36,996 nt of DNA from Discostella pseudostelligera (Eukaryota; Bacillariophyta; Thalassiosirophyceae; Thalassiosirales; Thalassiosiraceae), in contig JALLBK010000066.1 in NCBI GenBank assembly GCA_036940085.1, forward strand, positions 1 through 36,996. The letters run 5' to 3'. The notes beneath the pieces are model-generated. The model was given only the letters and a program-made list of their open reading frames with translations, made no database searches and was not told the DNA's origin. Position numbers and translations under genes: made by a program. This document shows positions 10,866 through 21,200 of the stretch, in pieces (within the stretch, counting starts at the first letter, position 1; each line of letters begins with the position of its first letter).

Positions 10866-12350
10866 CTATTCTGGTACTCGGTAATACCGACTTTCCACGA
10901 AAGGCATGGCTGTGATTTCCGCCTTTTGCATCTTCCCTCGAATTTGGATATTAACCTCTGTTCCCTTCTTCGACAACGGTGTTTCAACATATCCCATGGC
11001 AATCGGCACTGTGAAAGTTGAGAGAATACAGTTTCGTGAGTTGATACCGGCAACGGAAGGAGGAACATAAACCAAATACAAGGTACTTGGCCATGGGCAT
11101 TTACCTTTCAAACATGGACTAAACGTTCCACTCGTCACCTCCCCAATCTTCTTCTCCCCAGCAGCATCGAATATTTCGGCACCCTCTCGCGCTGGCGCTT
11201 TCATGCCCATCAAACCCACACGCTTCTTGGCCACCTTTTGTAAGCCACCGTCCGGTGTTAGAATATGCTCTGCACCAAGGAATCCCCCCTCCTGCCGACG
11301 GCGCGATTTTGGCCCACCCATCGTCCATGCCAATGTCGCTTCTACTGGGCTGATGGTTTCATTCAAGTCATGTCCGTAGAGGCATAATCCAGCCTCGAGG
11401 CGAAGGGAATCTCTTGCTCCAAGTCCGGTGGGGTTGACGGTTGGGTCGGAGAGGAGCTTGGATGCAATGGAAACGGCATATTCCGCCGGCATTGCAATCT
11501 CGAAACCATCCTCACCCGTGTAGCCACATCTACAATACGATGATTCGAATATCAAATGAAGCAAAAGAATGTGCCATCAATAATATATTTCATTTGCACA
11601 CATAAATCGACAAGAACGAGAATGGAATACGAACCGTGTAATACGACACCCCTCCACCCCATCCAACGTCGCATCCGCTCCTGTCATAAACGCCATCTTC
11701 TCCAACTGGAATCCACTCGGCAATATCTTTTTAACAGCCTCGGCTGCACCCGGTCCTTGGATGGCAAGGAGCTGCATTGTATCTTCCAAATATTCCATGG
11801 TAACATCTCCATCAAAGTTGGTCATTTGTTCCTGAAAGTGTTTCATATCCCCAAATTTCGTCGCACCATTCACAACCATATAAATATATTCTCCAGCATT
11901 GGTAATAACGGTATCATCGATAATACCCCCCTTTGCATTGGTAATTAATGATAAACATCCATGCCCGGGAGTCAAACCAGCAATATCACCCACCACTAAC
12001 TTTTCAAGAAATGCTACACGATCTTTCCCCAACCACCGAATTTGTCCCATGTGAGATACATCAAATAAAGAAGATTTTCCGGGAGAACGACACCAGAGAT
12101 GTTCTTTCATCACGCCACCATTCTCTGATTTGTAGAGGACGGGGAGTTCGTATCCGGCGAAGGGGACCATGTCGGCGCCAAGATCGAGATGGAGGGAGTA
12201 GAGGGCTGTTTTGACAAGTGGGTCATTGGAGGTGGCAGCGGCGGCGAAGAACCGCTGGGTAGAGGTGGATGTGGTGGTAGTGGTAGTAAGCGACGACTTG
12301 TTTCCCACGCGAAGGAGGAGGGTGCGGGCGGCGGCGGACATCATGGTCAT
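10866..12350 (-). CDS. GCST: Glycine cleavage system T-protein (aminomethyltransferase), mitochondrial
   Basis: Exons on the minus strand are 12350-11635, 11529-11105 and 11008-10866, with introns of 105 and 96 bp. The spliced product is about 427 aa, a usual length for the family. The first ATG is at 12350; the longer frame begins only with GTG. The N-terminus is rich in A, R, T and S with few acidic residues, fitting a mitochondrial presequence. Family signatures include SLFDVSHMGQ, the GYTGEDGFEI motif rebuilt across intron 1, GLGARDSLRLEAG and the C-terminal AMGYV rebuilt across intron 2. The enzyme transfers the aminomethyl carbon of glycine, carried on lipoyl-H-protein, to tetrahydrofolate with release of ammonia. 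In a photosynthetic cell this is part of photorespiration. It shares a divergent promoter region with the plastid ATP synthase gamma gene. Confidence 0.95.
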
Positions 12351-12804
12351 GGTCGATGAATGTTGGATTTTGTGCGCCACGAGGGAAGCTCTCTGCTCTC
12401 TCTAGAGAGAGAAAGACAAAGATCCAAAGATCCGAACTGTGCGTCATCATGACGTAAGCTGTGAGTGACGTTTGCATCAATTAGCGATTAATCTCTCGCG
12501 AAACAGTCTAAATTAGAAAGATATGCGTACGTCACTTGCCTGCCGGCCAGCGCGCGATCTGGAGACAAGTGCGTCACAGCAGCGGGGCAACAACCCAAAA
12601 CGATGAAAGAGATTGGATGGTGATGAAAAGTTCAACACGTGCACAAACAACACGCACGCGACGGTGAACCTACCATGCATCCCGCCTTTTCCTCGCCCTT
12701 TTGGTGCTCTCTTCCGCCGCCGCCTCGCCGCAGCCTCCGCCGACCCAACCACAATAGCCCGCCGCAGTGCACCTACACCAATTAACTGCAAAGCCTACGC
12801 AACC
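12351..12804. other. Divergent promoter region between T-protein and atpC
   Basis: These 454 bp lie between two divergent start codons. No gene is visible. The frame that runs into atpC from 12613 starts with TTG and lacks any targeting logic, so I treat it as upstream sequence. The stretch holds a cluster of CRE-like motifs at 12441-12576, listed separately. Confidence 0.7.
12441..12576. promoter_or_regulatory. Cluster of five CRE-like (TGACGT/TGACGC) motifs
   Basis: Hexamers found are GCGTCA at 12441-12446, TGACGT at 12450-12455 and 12466-12471, ACGTCA at 12529-12534 and GCGTCA at 12571-12576. TGACGT and TGACGC in either orientation are the CO2/cAMP-responsive elements described for carbonic anhydrase promoters of the diatom Phaeodactylum, bound by a CREB/ATF-like bZIP factor. 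By chance about 0.13 such hexamers would be expected in 136 bp at even base composition. Their role here is inferred from the motif and from the two photosynthesis/photorespiration genes they lie between. Confidence 0.55.
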
Positions 12805-13908
12805 ATGAAGTTCCTTTGCGTCGCCGCCGCGGCTCTTGCCACCGCTAGTGCTTTCACCACCAGCCCCGGAGCGCTCACCACCTCCGTCGCTCCCTCTGGA
12901 CTCAACAATATCTTCAGCGACAATGCCTCCCACAGAACTCGTCGCGCCACCATCGTCATGGACGGTAAGGCCAACGCCATTCGCGATCGCATCAAAACCG
13001 TGAACAATACCAAAAAAATCACCTCGGCGATGAAGCTTGTTGCGGCTGCCAAGGTTCGTCGTGCCCAGGATGCTGTCTTGGCCACTCGTCCCTTCTCCGA
13101 AACTCTCCAGAGTGTCTTTGGCGGACTAATTGCCCGTCTTGGTGGAGAGGCCGCCGACCTCCCCCTCTTGACCCAACGTGAGGTGAACAAGGTCACCCTC
13201 GTCGTCATCACCGGTGACCGTGGTCTTTGCGGCGGGTACAACTCCTTCATGATCAAGAAGGCCGAGGCCCGCTACAAGGATCTCAAGGCCCAGGGTATCG
13301 ACTGCGATTTGATCCTCATCGGCAAGAAGGGCTCCACCTACTTCCAACGTCGGGAATACCCCATCCGCAAAATCTTTGAGTGTGGACAGAACCCCAACTC
13401 TAAGCAGGCACTTGCCATCTCGGAGGAAATTATCAACTCCTTCCTTTCCGGGGAGACCGATGCCGTCGAACTCCTTTACACCAAGTTCGTGTCTCTCATC
13501 GCCTCGTCTCCCAGCGTTCGCACCCTCGTTCCTTTTTCGGCATCCGAAATCTCCCAAAAGGGCGATGAAGTTTTCCAACTCACCTCCTCCGGGGGAGACT
13601 TTGGCGTCGAACGCAAGGAACTCGAGGTGGCCGAACCCCAAGATTTCCCCAACGATATGATTTTCGAACAAGATCCACTCCAGATTGTCAACTCCATCCT
13701 ACCCCTGTATTTGAATGGTCAGATCTTGCGTACCCTCCAGGAGAGTGTGGCCAGTGAATTGGCCGCGCGTATGCAGAGTATGCAGAGCGCTAGTGACAAT
13801 GCCGGGGCGTTGGCGAAGCGTTTGAGTCAGGAATATAACCGTGCTCGTCAGGCGGCGGTGACGCAGGAGATTTTGGAGATTGTTTCGGGTGCTTCGGCTC
13901 TTGATTAA
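12805..13908 (+). CDS. atpC: Plastid ATP synthase gamma subunit
   Basis: This intronless gene encodes about 367 aa from ATG 12805. The N-terminus is a bipartite plastid leader: a hydrophobic signal peptide (MKFLCVAAAALATASAF) with an A-S-A-F-T motif, then a basic Ser/Thr-rich transit region. The mature protein begins near A-I-R-D-R-I-K-T-V-N-N-T-K-K-I-T, the conserved N-terminal helix of the gamma rotor. The C-terminal helix (SVASELAARMQSM) also matches. Gamma is the central shaft of CF1 and couples proton flow through CFo to ATP synthesis at the thylakoid. The redox loop with two cysteines found in green plants (C-D-I-N-G-x-C) is absent: S-E-I-S-Q-K-G is followed directly by D-E-V-F-Q-L. Thioredoxin control of this kind is therefore not expected. 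Codon use is C-rich at third positions, as in a highly expressed gene. Confidence 0.96.
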   Translation: MKFLCVAAAALATASAFTTSPGALTTSVAPSGLNNIFSDNASHRTRRATIVMDGKANAIRDRIKTVNNTKKITSAMKLVAAAKVRRAQDAVLATRPFSETLQSVFGGLIARLGGEAADLPLLTQREVNKVTLVVITGDRGLCGGYNSFMIKKAEARYKDLKAQGIDCDLILIGKKGSTYFQRREYPIRKIFECGQNPNSKQALAISEEIINSFLSGETDAVELLYTKFVSLIASSPSVRTLVPFSASEISQKGDEVFQLTSSGGDFGVERKELEVAEPQDFPNDMIFEQDPLQIVNSILPLYLNGQILRTLQESVASELAARMQSMQSASDNAGALAKRLSQEYNRARQAAVTQEILEIVSGASALD

Positions 13909-14516
13909 ATATCCTTCATTATTTTCGTGTTTGTCTCTCTAGAGTGATATGTAATAGAAGGATATATTAGCTAGAGATCGGTTGATTATAATATGGAAGT
14001 GAGTGAGAGGAAACTTAATGGAGGAAGATGGAAGCGAGTTCTACTACACCAAGGGCTAGAGAAGAATATAACTGCATGATGGTCTTTTTAAAGGTAATCG
14101 TGTGCTGTTTATAATCGAACTACTACTATTGAGGGTGGTCATGGAGTAGGGTTGATTGGAGAATAGGGAATTCTTTGTTATTTGTCACACCTAATCTCTG
14201 TAAATACACCAAATGCTACCGCCCCTCTTGGATTACTACGATATTCTCTAGAGAGGAGGATTTCTGGACCATCCGACTGCCTCCGTTGAAGAAGTTGGCG
14301 GTACATTATTAGGATGGAGTCTCAATCGATTGTCGATTGGATGCAGTCGAGGTCGAGGCGGTGATGCATGGCGGTGCATGGATGGAAAGTGGAAGTGGAA
14401 TATTGTCGCGAATCCTAGTTCCACGTGGTTATTTGGCGGGAAACTCCACAGCCGGCTTTCCCGCCATAGTCTAAAATTTCCACGTGTCATTAACAATTGG
14501 CGGGAAATTTCCCGCC
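13909..14516. other. atpC 3' flank and PPR promoter region
   Basis: No gene is supported. The first half is the AT-rich 3' flank of atpC. The last 100 bp hold a striking composite of CACGTG and E2F-like motifs, listed separately. Open frames crossing 14330-14516 have no ATG-led coding logic. Confidence 0.6.
14422..14516. promoter_or_regulatory. Repeated CACGTG + E2F-like palindromic module
   Basis: Two copies of the same order of motifs are present. Copy 1 has CACGTG at 14422-14427, GGCGGGAAA at 14435-14443 and TTTCCCGCC at 14457-14465. Copy 2 has CACGTG at 14481-14486 and then GGCGGGAAATTTCCCGCC at 14499-14516, a perfect 18-bp palindrome. TTTSSCGC is the known E2F/DP binding consensus and CACGTG is the bHLH/bZIP G-box. 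The palindrome ends at the first ATG of the PPR frame (14517), which suggests that transcription and translation start slightly downstream. Confidence 0.6.
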
Positions 14517-16553
14517 ATGCCATATCGATCATTCACTTCGACCATGGTGAAGGCCGCCGCCGGGACGACTACTACACAATCGACCACCACATATTCTCAC
14601 CCAGTAGGTCTTTCATTGGCATCCAAAATGAAGGTCCACTTCGTCGCACTCGCGGCCCTCATGGTGTCATTCACATCTCATTTTCCATCACATCATTATT
14701 GCAATGGATTTTCTGCCACGACACCAAAACCAAACCAGCGGCGAAAGGGGAAGGATTTCACAGCCCAAGTCGTCGAGGACATGGTCGTTAGGGATGTTTC
14801 TGCCAAAGTCAAAAATCCAAACCGAAAACCCCTTAATACGCGTCAGAAGAGCTTTTCCCAACGCGATCCTATCATATCATTAAATATGAATCTTGATTAT
14901 CTAGCTAAGAGTGGCCAGAAAGATGCAGCAAGGAGGTGCGAAGAGATGTTACTTCGGATAGAGGCATTGCATGAAGATGGATATTACGACAAGTCTCCTG
15001 ATGTTGTGAGCTATAACAGTGTTATTAATGCCTACGCTCATGGGAGGGCTGTCAACTCACGGAGTGAAAATGCAAAACGATTAATGAAGAGGATGGAGGA
15101 GAAAGGACTCAGACCTAATACAATTACATGGAATACTCTTCTGAGATGCATCTTAAAAGAAGTTGGCGATAAGAAATTAAGTGAATCGTCTGAAGATAAG
15201 GTGAAAGTAGCAGAGGCTATACTCTCACAAATGGAAGAGTTGGCCATTGCTAATGCCGTTTCGTACAACACTGTCATATCAATAATATCCAAAAGTGGAA
15301 TGAACGATGCTGCTGAACGTGCAGAAGGGTGGCTTCAGCGAATGCTTAATCTATATGAAGCAACGAAAAATGAAAAAGTCCAACCAGATACCTGCTCTTT
15401 CAATGCGGTAATTCACGCGTATGCCAATGTTGGGAAGGAATCGTCGGGAGCACCACATCGGGCCCGACGAGCAGAGGAACTGCTGAAACAGATGGAAACT
15501 CTGTTCAAGTCTGGTGGTAATGATTCTGTCAAACCCGATGTTATTTCCTTCAGTGCCGTCATTAATGCATACTCCAGAGCATCATCGCAAGACAAGAAGT
15601 GTGCAGTTCGAGCAATGGAGATTTTGGTACGGATAGAAGAGTTGCACGGAGGTGGGGATAAAGACCTGAAGCCAAATCTGAGAACGTACACAGCAGTCAT
15701 CAATGCATTTGCACGAATAGGATCACCAGAAAAGGCCGATGAGATCCTTTCCAAACTGAAGAAGTGTCATGAAATGGGTGATAAATCATTGAAGCCGGAC
15801 ACAATATGTTACTCATCGGTGTTGGACGCTTATGCCAAAAAGGGAGGAGAAGAAGCGGCTGATCGAGCTGAGGAATTGCTACATGAAATGGAAGATCTGT
15901 ATAGCAATGGAGATAATGATGTGAAGCCAAATGTTCAGACTTACAGGTCGGTGATTACTGCGCTAGGAAGGAGTAGACGGCCTCGTGCAGCTGAAAAGAC
16001 TGAGCAAATATTGAACAAAATGGAAGAGCTCAGCTCTCAAGGATACAAAGACCTTGCACCCAACACATTCATATACAACGCCGTCATTGATGCGTTCGCG
16101 AGAAGTTACACTTTAAGTAAAGCTTATCGAGCTGAACTGCTCTTAGAGAGGATGTTAGAAGAGACCGAGAAGGGGAATTTATCATTTCGACCGGACACTA
16201 TCACTTTCAATTCGGTAATCAATGCGGCCGCAAGGTCGTCGTCTGATGATGCCTTCATACGGAAGGAAGCTTTTTTGATAGGTTTAAATGCCTTCCGCCT
16301 TATTCACTCACTCGACTATTGCAGGCCGTCAAGCATAACATATGTTTCATACCTCCAACTCCTTGAAAATTTGGTGGAGAGTGGAGATACCCGAGACAAT
16401 ATGGCCGAAAGGGTGTTCAGACTATGTATCTCTCATGGACTTGCTACGGACGTTGTGAAATCTCAGCTAAGGAAAACATGTTCCCCGTTGGTTGCGCAAC
16501 GAATCGTATCTTCTCGGGAAAATGATATCAAAGATAGGCCATACGCCAGGTAA
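14517..16553 (+). CDS. Pentatricopeptide repeat (PPR) protein, probably organellar
   Basis: The gene is intronless and encodes 678 aa from ATG 14517. ATG 14628 is likely the true start: it opens a hydrophobic signal sequence (MKVHFVALAALMVSF) followed by N-G-F-S-A-T, resembling a diatom plastid leader, and it would put the E2F-like palindrome outside the coding region. About eleven PPR-type helix pairs follow, each marked by a segment such as D-V-V-S-Y-N-S-V-I-N-A-Y, N-T-F-I-Y-N-A-V-I-D-A-F or D-T-I-T-F-N-S-V-I-N-A-A. PPR proteins bind single-stranded RNA, usually to process, stabilise or translate organelle transcripts. No editing (DYW) or SMR nuclease domain is visible. It converges on the unknown plastid gene at 16588, with only 34 bp between stops. 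Confidence 0.88.
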   Translation: MPYRSFTSTMVKAAAGTTTTQSTTTYSHPVGLSLASKMKVHFVALAALMVSFTSHFPSHHYCNGFSATTPKPNQRRKGKDFTAQVVEDMVVRDVSAKVKNPNRKPLNTRQKSFSQRDPIISLNMNLDYLAKSGQKDAARRCEEMLLRIEALHEDGYYDKSPDVVSYNSVINAYAHGRAVNSRSENAKRLMKRMEEKGLRPNTITWNTLLRCILKEVGDKKLSESSEDKVKVAEAILSQMEELAIANAVSYNTVISIISKSGMNDAAERAEGWLQRMLNLYEATKNEKVQPDTCSFNAVIHAYANVGKESSGAPHRARRAEELLKQMETLFKSGGNDSVKPDVISFSAVINAYSRASSQDKKCAVRAMEILVRIEELHGGGDKDLKPNLRTYTAVINAFARIGSPEKADEILSKLKKCHEMGDKSLKPDTICYSSVLDAYAKKGGEEAADRAEELLHEMEDLYSNGDNDVKPNVQTYRSVITALGRSRRPRAAEKTEQILNKMEELSSQGYKDLAPNTFIYNAVIDAFARSYTLSKAYRAELLLERMLEETEKGNLSFRPDTITFNSVINAAARSSSDDAFIRKEAFLIGLNAFRLIHSLDYCRPSSITYVSYLQLLENLVESGDTRDNMAERVFRLCISHGLATDVVKSQLRKTCSPLVAQRIVSSRENDIKDRPYAR

Positions 16554-16587
16554 ACGAAACGCAATCCTAAATCATGCAATAGACATG

Positions 16588-17619
16588 CTACTTATCAAAT
16601 TCGTTGTTGTTCGCAAGCATGAGTTTCGCTGTTTGTACAAGTCCCAAATCACAAGGGACAACGATGGCAAATCGGCGCATCGATTTTGCACCGCTCGAAA
16701 TCATGGAACTGATATTCATTTCATATCGCTGTGGAACAACGATACCACTTTCTAATGTTGTCGTTCTCACGTTCCTACCATCACTGCCACCGCCACTCGT
16801 CATGCACTGGATAAACATGACTGCCTTGACAATTTCATTATTGGTTTGACATGTCATACCTACTCCCCCACCGTCACATCTCGAAACTCCTGGTGAAAGA
16901 AGCTCCAACAATGGCAACACCATTCTGATTCGTTCTTCCTCTGCGACTTTCATCCATCCTTCCGTGTCTAGAATGATCCACTGTCCACTGGAGACCACTT
17001 CCATAGCCGGTAGAGGATCCGGAAGTATAGGAATATTATTTGACGACGCTTGTAAGGATAGAAGTCGTCCAATACATGTAGATGGTGTCGGTGAAGTTTC
17101 TGACGGATCCATCTGCTGGTAGATACAGGGCATCTCATTGACATCGGTGCATTCTGAAACAATCAATACATCAATGTTTTGATTGACGCACGTCGGGGAA
17201 AGAGTGGCATCGAATTTACCCCCAGAAGATACGAGACATTTATGAAATGGTAATTTGGGTAACCGATCTTCGGCAGTGTTTTCGCCTACTCCTTGGTCCT
17301 GTAGATTGTTCAGGTTCTCTTCCAAATTCCACAGTTCCAATGCAGTCTTTGGTGTCAGAGATGTGCCCCGGAGATCCAACCAAAGCTCTATTCCTGAATA
17401 TTGGTCTTCAACTGAATCAACCTCAATTATATCCTGTATGGATTGAATGCTTCGTTCTGCGCTGCCACTAGCGGCATAATAAATGCCAAAAAGCCGTGGT
17501 CTTGTCAATGTCTGATGAAATGCAGAACAACATAACGGGATGCACATCATCGACTGCACGCAACATATCGCCAACAGTAGTTGACACACCCACTTCTTGC
17601 CGCTGGTACTGAACGACAT
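16588..17619 (-). CDS. Unknown plastid-targeted protein
   Basis: ATG 17619 opens a 343-aa frame; the longer frame starts with GTG. I do not recognise the family. The N-terminus has a hydrophobic signal segment (W-V-C-Q-L-L-L-A-I-C-C-V) and then C-C-S-A-F-H-Q, an ASAF-like plastid import motif. The mature part is about 300 aa and contains G-I-E-L-W-L-D-L-R-G-T near residue 80, D-V-L-I-V-S-E near 150 and Q-W-I-I-L-D-T near 215. These look like strands of an alpha/beta fold. The C-terminal third has G-G-G-V-G-M and a closing V-P-C-D-L-G-L segment. No catalytic motif is obvious. It is transcribed away from a spacer carrying several E2F-like sites. Confidence 0.75.
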   Translation of the reverse strand: MSFSTSGKKWVCQLLLAICCVQSMMCIPLCCSAFHQTLTRPRLFGIYYAASGSAERSIQSIQDIIEVDSVEDQYSGIELWLDLRGTSLTPKTALELWNLEENLNNLQDQGVGENTAEDRLPKLPFHKCLVSSGGKFDATLSPTCVNQNIDVLIVSECTDVNEMPCIYQQMDPSETSPTPSTCIGRLLSLQASSNNIPILPDPLPAMEVVSSGQWIILDTEGWMKVAEEERIRMVLPLLELLSPGVSRCDGGGVGMTCQTNNEIVKAVMFIQCMTSGGGSDGRNVRTTTLESGIVVPQRYEMNISSMISSGAKSMRRFAIVVPCDLGLVQTAKLMLANNNEFDK

Positions 17620-18232
17620 AATCGTCACGTCGGCGAAGGAATGTTGTGGTGGGGTTTTGCGACGGCGTGGAAGAGAAGATGGGCAATTGAGTTAGACTAC
17701 GCAGCCACAGATATGTTGAGCAGTGAGATTCGAAGCACCGAGTGTGTGAGAGAGAGTACTACGACTACATGACCATGACGACACCGACGGACGCCGACGA
17801 CCACCGACGACTGCCCACTGCCAGCCACTGCCCGTACTACTTTTGGCGGGAACTTCTCCTCTCGGTGAATGATTATTTGGCGCGAAGAAAAAATGTTTGG
17901 CGAATATGAATATGGCGGGAAGAAATAATAATGGGCAGATGAATTGAGGCAATGAGGAAATAAGACCAATCGATGCGGACTGGATATGGTAGGGGGATGG
18001 AATGCATAACAGTATTGAGATGTGAATCTCTCCCATTTATCTAATAATATTTACTTTGAACGCCACGGGGTGTTGTTGTTGTTATGGTACTTAGTCAACG
18101 AGGATTGCATGTAGTGATGGCTAACCCGAATATTTGTATCATGGAGAATGAGAATCAAGACTAATTTTTATGCAGAGAAGGTAATGGCAGAACAATGCCA
18201 CAGGGCTGTCTAAGCCTCATCGGTGCAATTAG
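17620..18232. other. Spacer between the plastid-protein gene and MLH1
   Basis: I see no gene. The left part is the promoter side of the minus-strand gene ending at 17619 and holds an E2F-like cluster at 17841-17922. The right part (17990-18232) is the 3' flank of MLH1 and shows nothing I can name. Confidence 0.6.
17841..17922. promoter_or_regulatory. Cluster of E2F-like sites
   Basis: Three close matches to the E2F consensus lie within 82 bp: TTTTGGCGGGAA at 17841-17852, TTTGGCGCGAA at 17876-17886 and ATGGCGGGAAG at 17912-17922. A weaker TTTGGCGAA lies between them. The cluster is about 220 bp upstream of the start codon of the minus-strand plastid-protein gene. Confidence 0.5.
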
Positions 18233-21200
18233 TTAGCACCTCTCAAAAACCTTATAAAGGCTATTCAAATCAGCCAGCTTTACGAATGAACCATTGTCGG
18301 CTAACCTCTTTGGCGGGACGAGGAGGAAACTTATCGCAGGAAAAAGGGTGTGTTTGACGCACTTCTTTGCCTCTTCATCGATCAAGTCGTCGTTGAATTT
18401 ATCACTTTTATCATCTTTCGTAATTGAATTGGATTCGACGGCGGAAGATGCAAATGGAAGTTCAGAATAGAATGCTGCCAACTCGGTACAAACTCCCTTG
18501 AAACATGGTGTTTCTTCTGTCCAGTCCACCTCGGTTGCAAGACGAAGTAGAAATAGAGGCAGAGCGTGTGGCTGCGGAGAGTGTCCATCCAACAGGATGG
18601 GTAAGCCTGTTATGCAAGGTGATGCAGCCTGCGGACTCTGAAGATTGCCGTCGGTCTTTATTTTCTCAAACTTGATAGAGAAGTACTCCTCCAGCATCGG
18701 CGCCTTCTCTGCGAGGCAGGTCGTTGCCTGTCGAGCCAAGTCAGCATTTATCTTGTTCACTCGTATGGTAGAAGCCGTAGTCGTATCGATTGCTGAAGGC
18801 AGATCTTCCTCGAACTGAAGCATCTGGCCAATGGCCGCAGCAACATCCACACCTCCACCACCTAACTCGGCCATGGGCATGTCTTTGAATTTCAGCAGTG
18901 CAATTTGGTAGAACATTTCACGGGCAAGTTCTCGATGATTGATCATGATCAGGTTAATTCCATGCTGGATCAGACTTCTGCTACGTGATACTGCACCGAC
19001 GTAAGTTGATCCACGAAGAGATTCATTCAAACCTTGATGATTGAAATAGGAAATTTCCTCTCGCAGAATTCTGATCGACTCGTAATCGCATTGAGTTGGA
19101 GTGATCTTCTTTGGGCGCACAACGGTGGTTGCATTACTATCATTCCGCACAACGAAACCATCGGAAGCTGGAGGTAAAGACTCTGCACGTTCGACTTGAC
19201 ATCGACAGATAGCCAATGCAAATGCACCTGGCATGCTCATATCCACATGCTGCCCAGATGGATTGTTTGCAAGAGGACACCCCGGCTTGTGACTAATTGC
19301 ATCCATTACTGGATTCATGCTCTCTCCGGCGTCAGAACTTGCACCACTGCTTTTGCTTTGTGTTTGAACTAGAAACGGCTCCAAAGCACCAACCGGCAAC
19401 GATCGGTTGGTTCGAATAAGTCTGGAGGGATCATATGGTCGTTTGGTTGAGGATGCATCCTTGATCAGATCTACTGCAGGTGCTCGTTTCAACGGCGTTT
19501 CATTTTTCGATTTCTTTTCATCAAAACTCAATTCCTTTGGTTCATTGGATTTATCATCGACACCCTCAGTATTCATAGAAGAACTAGCTCGATTTTCTTT
19601 TCCGATCATTGATTTCTCGCTAGTAGCATCCTTGTCCAATGATGGCGCAACGCCCGCATCCGTCTGCGCCTTCGCTTGAAGCAACTTATTCCTTCCTTCG
19701 CCTCTCCGGTCGCTATCTTCTCGTGCTAACAATCGTCCTCCATTAGCAACGCTGAACGTCCTGCTCGCCGTTGCACTTCCAATCACACCTCGCACAGCCC
19801 TCGACACAGCATCACACAATCGATCTTCATGTAAGAATGCCACCTCTCGTTTCGTGGGGTGTACATTCACATCGACATGCGGTCCAGGCAGTTCTAACGA
19901 TAAGTAAACAAATGGCTTCCCTCCTTTGGGTAAGGTGTCACAGTACACTGACTCGACGGCACGACGAATGGATGTACTCTCCACTAATCTGTCATTGATG
20001 AAGAGTAGAAATGCCGAAGAGGATTTGGGCGTTGAGTAGGATCCGTTGGTGACGAGGCCCGTGGCACGGTAGGCGAATGCGAATTTGGATGTTTTTGTAT
20101 TGGGTGTCTGCGAATCTGTTTTGGCTAGGTCTTTTGACTTGCTGATATGAGCATCATCATTGGCACCTATCATCATTTCTTCCAAGAGAGAATTTGTACT
20201 TTCAATTGATCTGCTCGCACAAGCTCCATTCTCAGTGTTGGTATGATGATCCAGACTATTTCCCTCATCAGAGGACGATACTTCATTTCCATTCGATGGT
20301 ACCATTGCTTTCAGTGCTGCCAAACTAACGGCGTCCACATCTCCTTCTCCGGCCGACAGCGGCAACAGTTCTCGTGTTACATCACTACCGAACACGTGAC
20401 CAATGACATCTTTCGTGGCTGCAAATTGTTCCTCTTCCGAGATGCTGCTTATCGGATTAGAATCATTTTGCCAAGACATCTTTCGCTTCTCCTGCAGTCT
20501 CTTGACACTGGACAAACTCTGCGTATTCAAATCAGTACGATTGCCAATTCCAAATCCACCCTTTTTGCTTTTGGCACCACCACCACCGTTACTACCCCCA
20601 CCTCGACAAATAAATCCCACACCCCTTTTGGCCACATGTACCGCATACCGTTGCACAACATCCAAGATCTTATCATACTCCTCACGTTCACATCGTCCAC
20701 CCTCAAATGCACGTCGACGTGATGGAATATTGTAAAATAAATCTTGTACCGTAATGGAAGTGCCTTCCCGACCTGCCGAGGGTGTGGGTTTGCTATTGGG
20801 ATGAGTTTGTGGATTGGGTGCTCCATCCTTGTAGGACATTTTGTAAGCACAATTGTGATGTGTTGGACTGTCATCATCATCATCATCATCTACATCATTG
20901 TCTTCACCTGGCCCGACGCCAACTGTTGATGAATTCGTCACCACTTTACCACCATCATTCCGTGGCCTAACGCGACTAACAATCCCCACCCTCCCTACCA
21001 TGGATGCACTGGCCAATGCCTCACCTCGAAATCCAAATGATTTAATTGATTTCAAATCATCGACATGGACCAATTTCGAGGTAGCAAAACGTGTGCATGC
21101 CAATGGTAGATCACGTGGAGATATGCCAATGCCATTGTCAGTGACACTTATGGAATCTAAACCACCCCGTTGAATTTGAATGTCTATTTGAGTTCTACAT

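Noticed and set aside
12613..12804. 64-residue N-terminal extension of atpC
   Set aside because: It begins with TTG and would bury the signal peptide. ATG 12805 starts exactly at a diatom plastid leader.
20527..20970. Histidine- and methionine-rich open frames near the CATCAT run
   Set aside because: They are out-of-frame reads of the Asp-rich insertion in MLH1.
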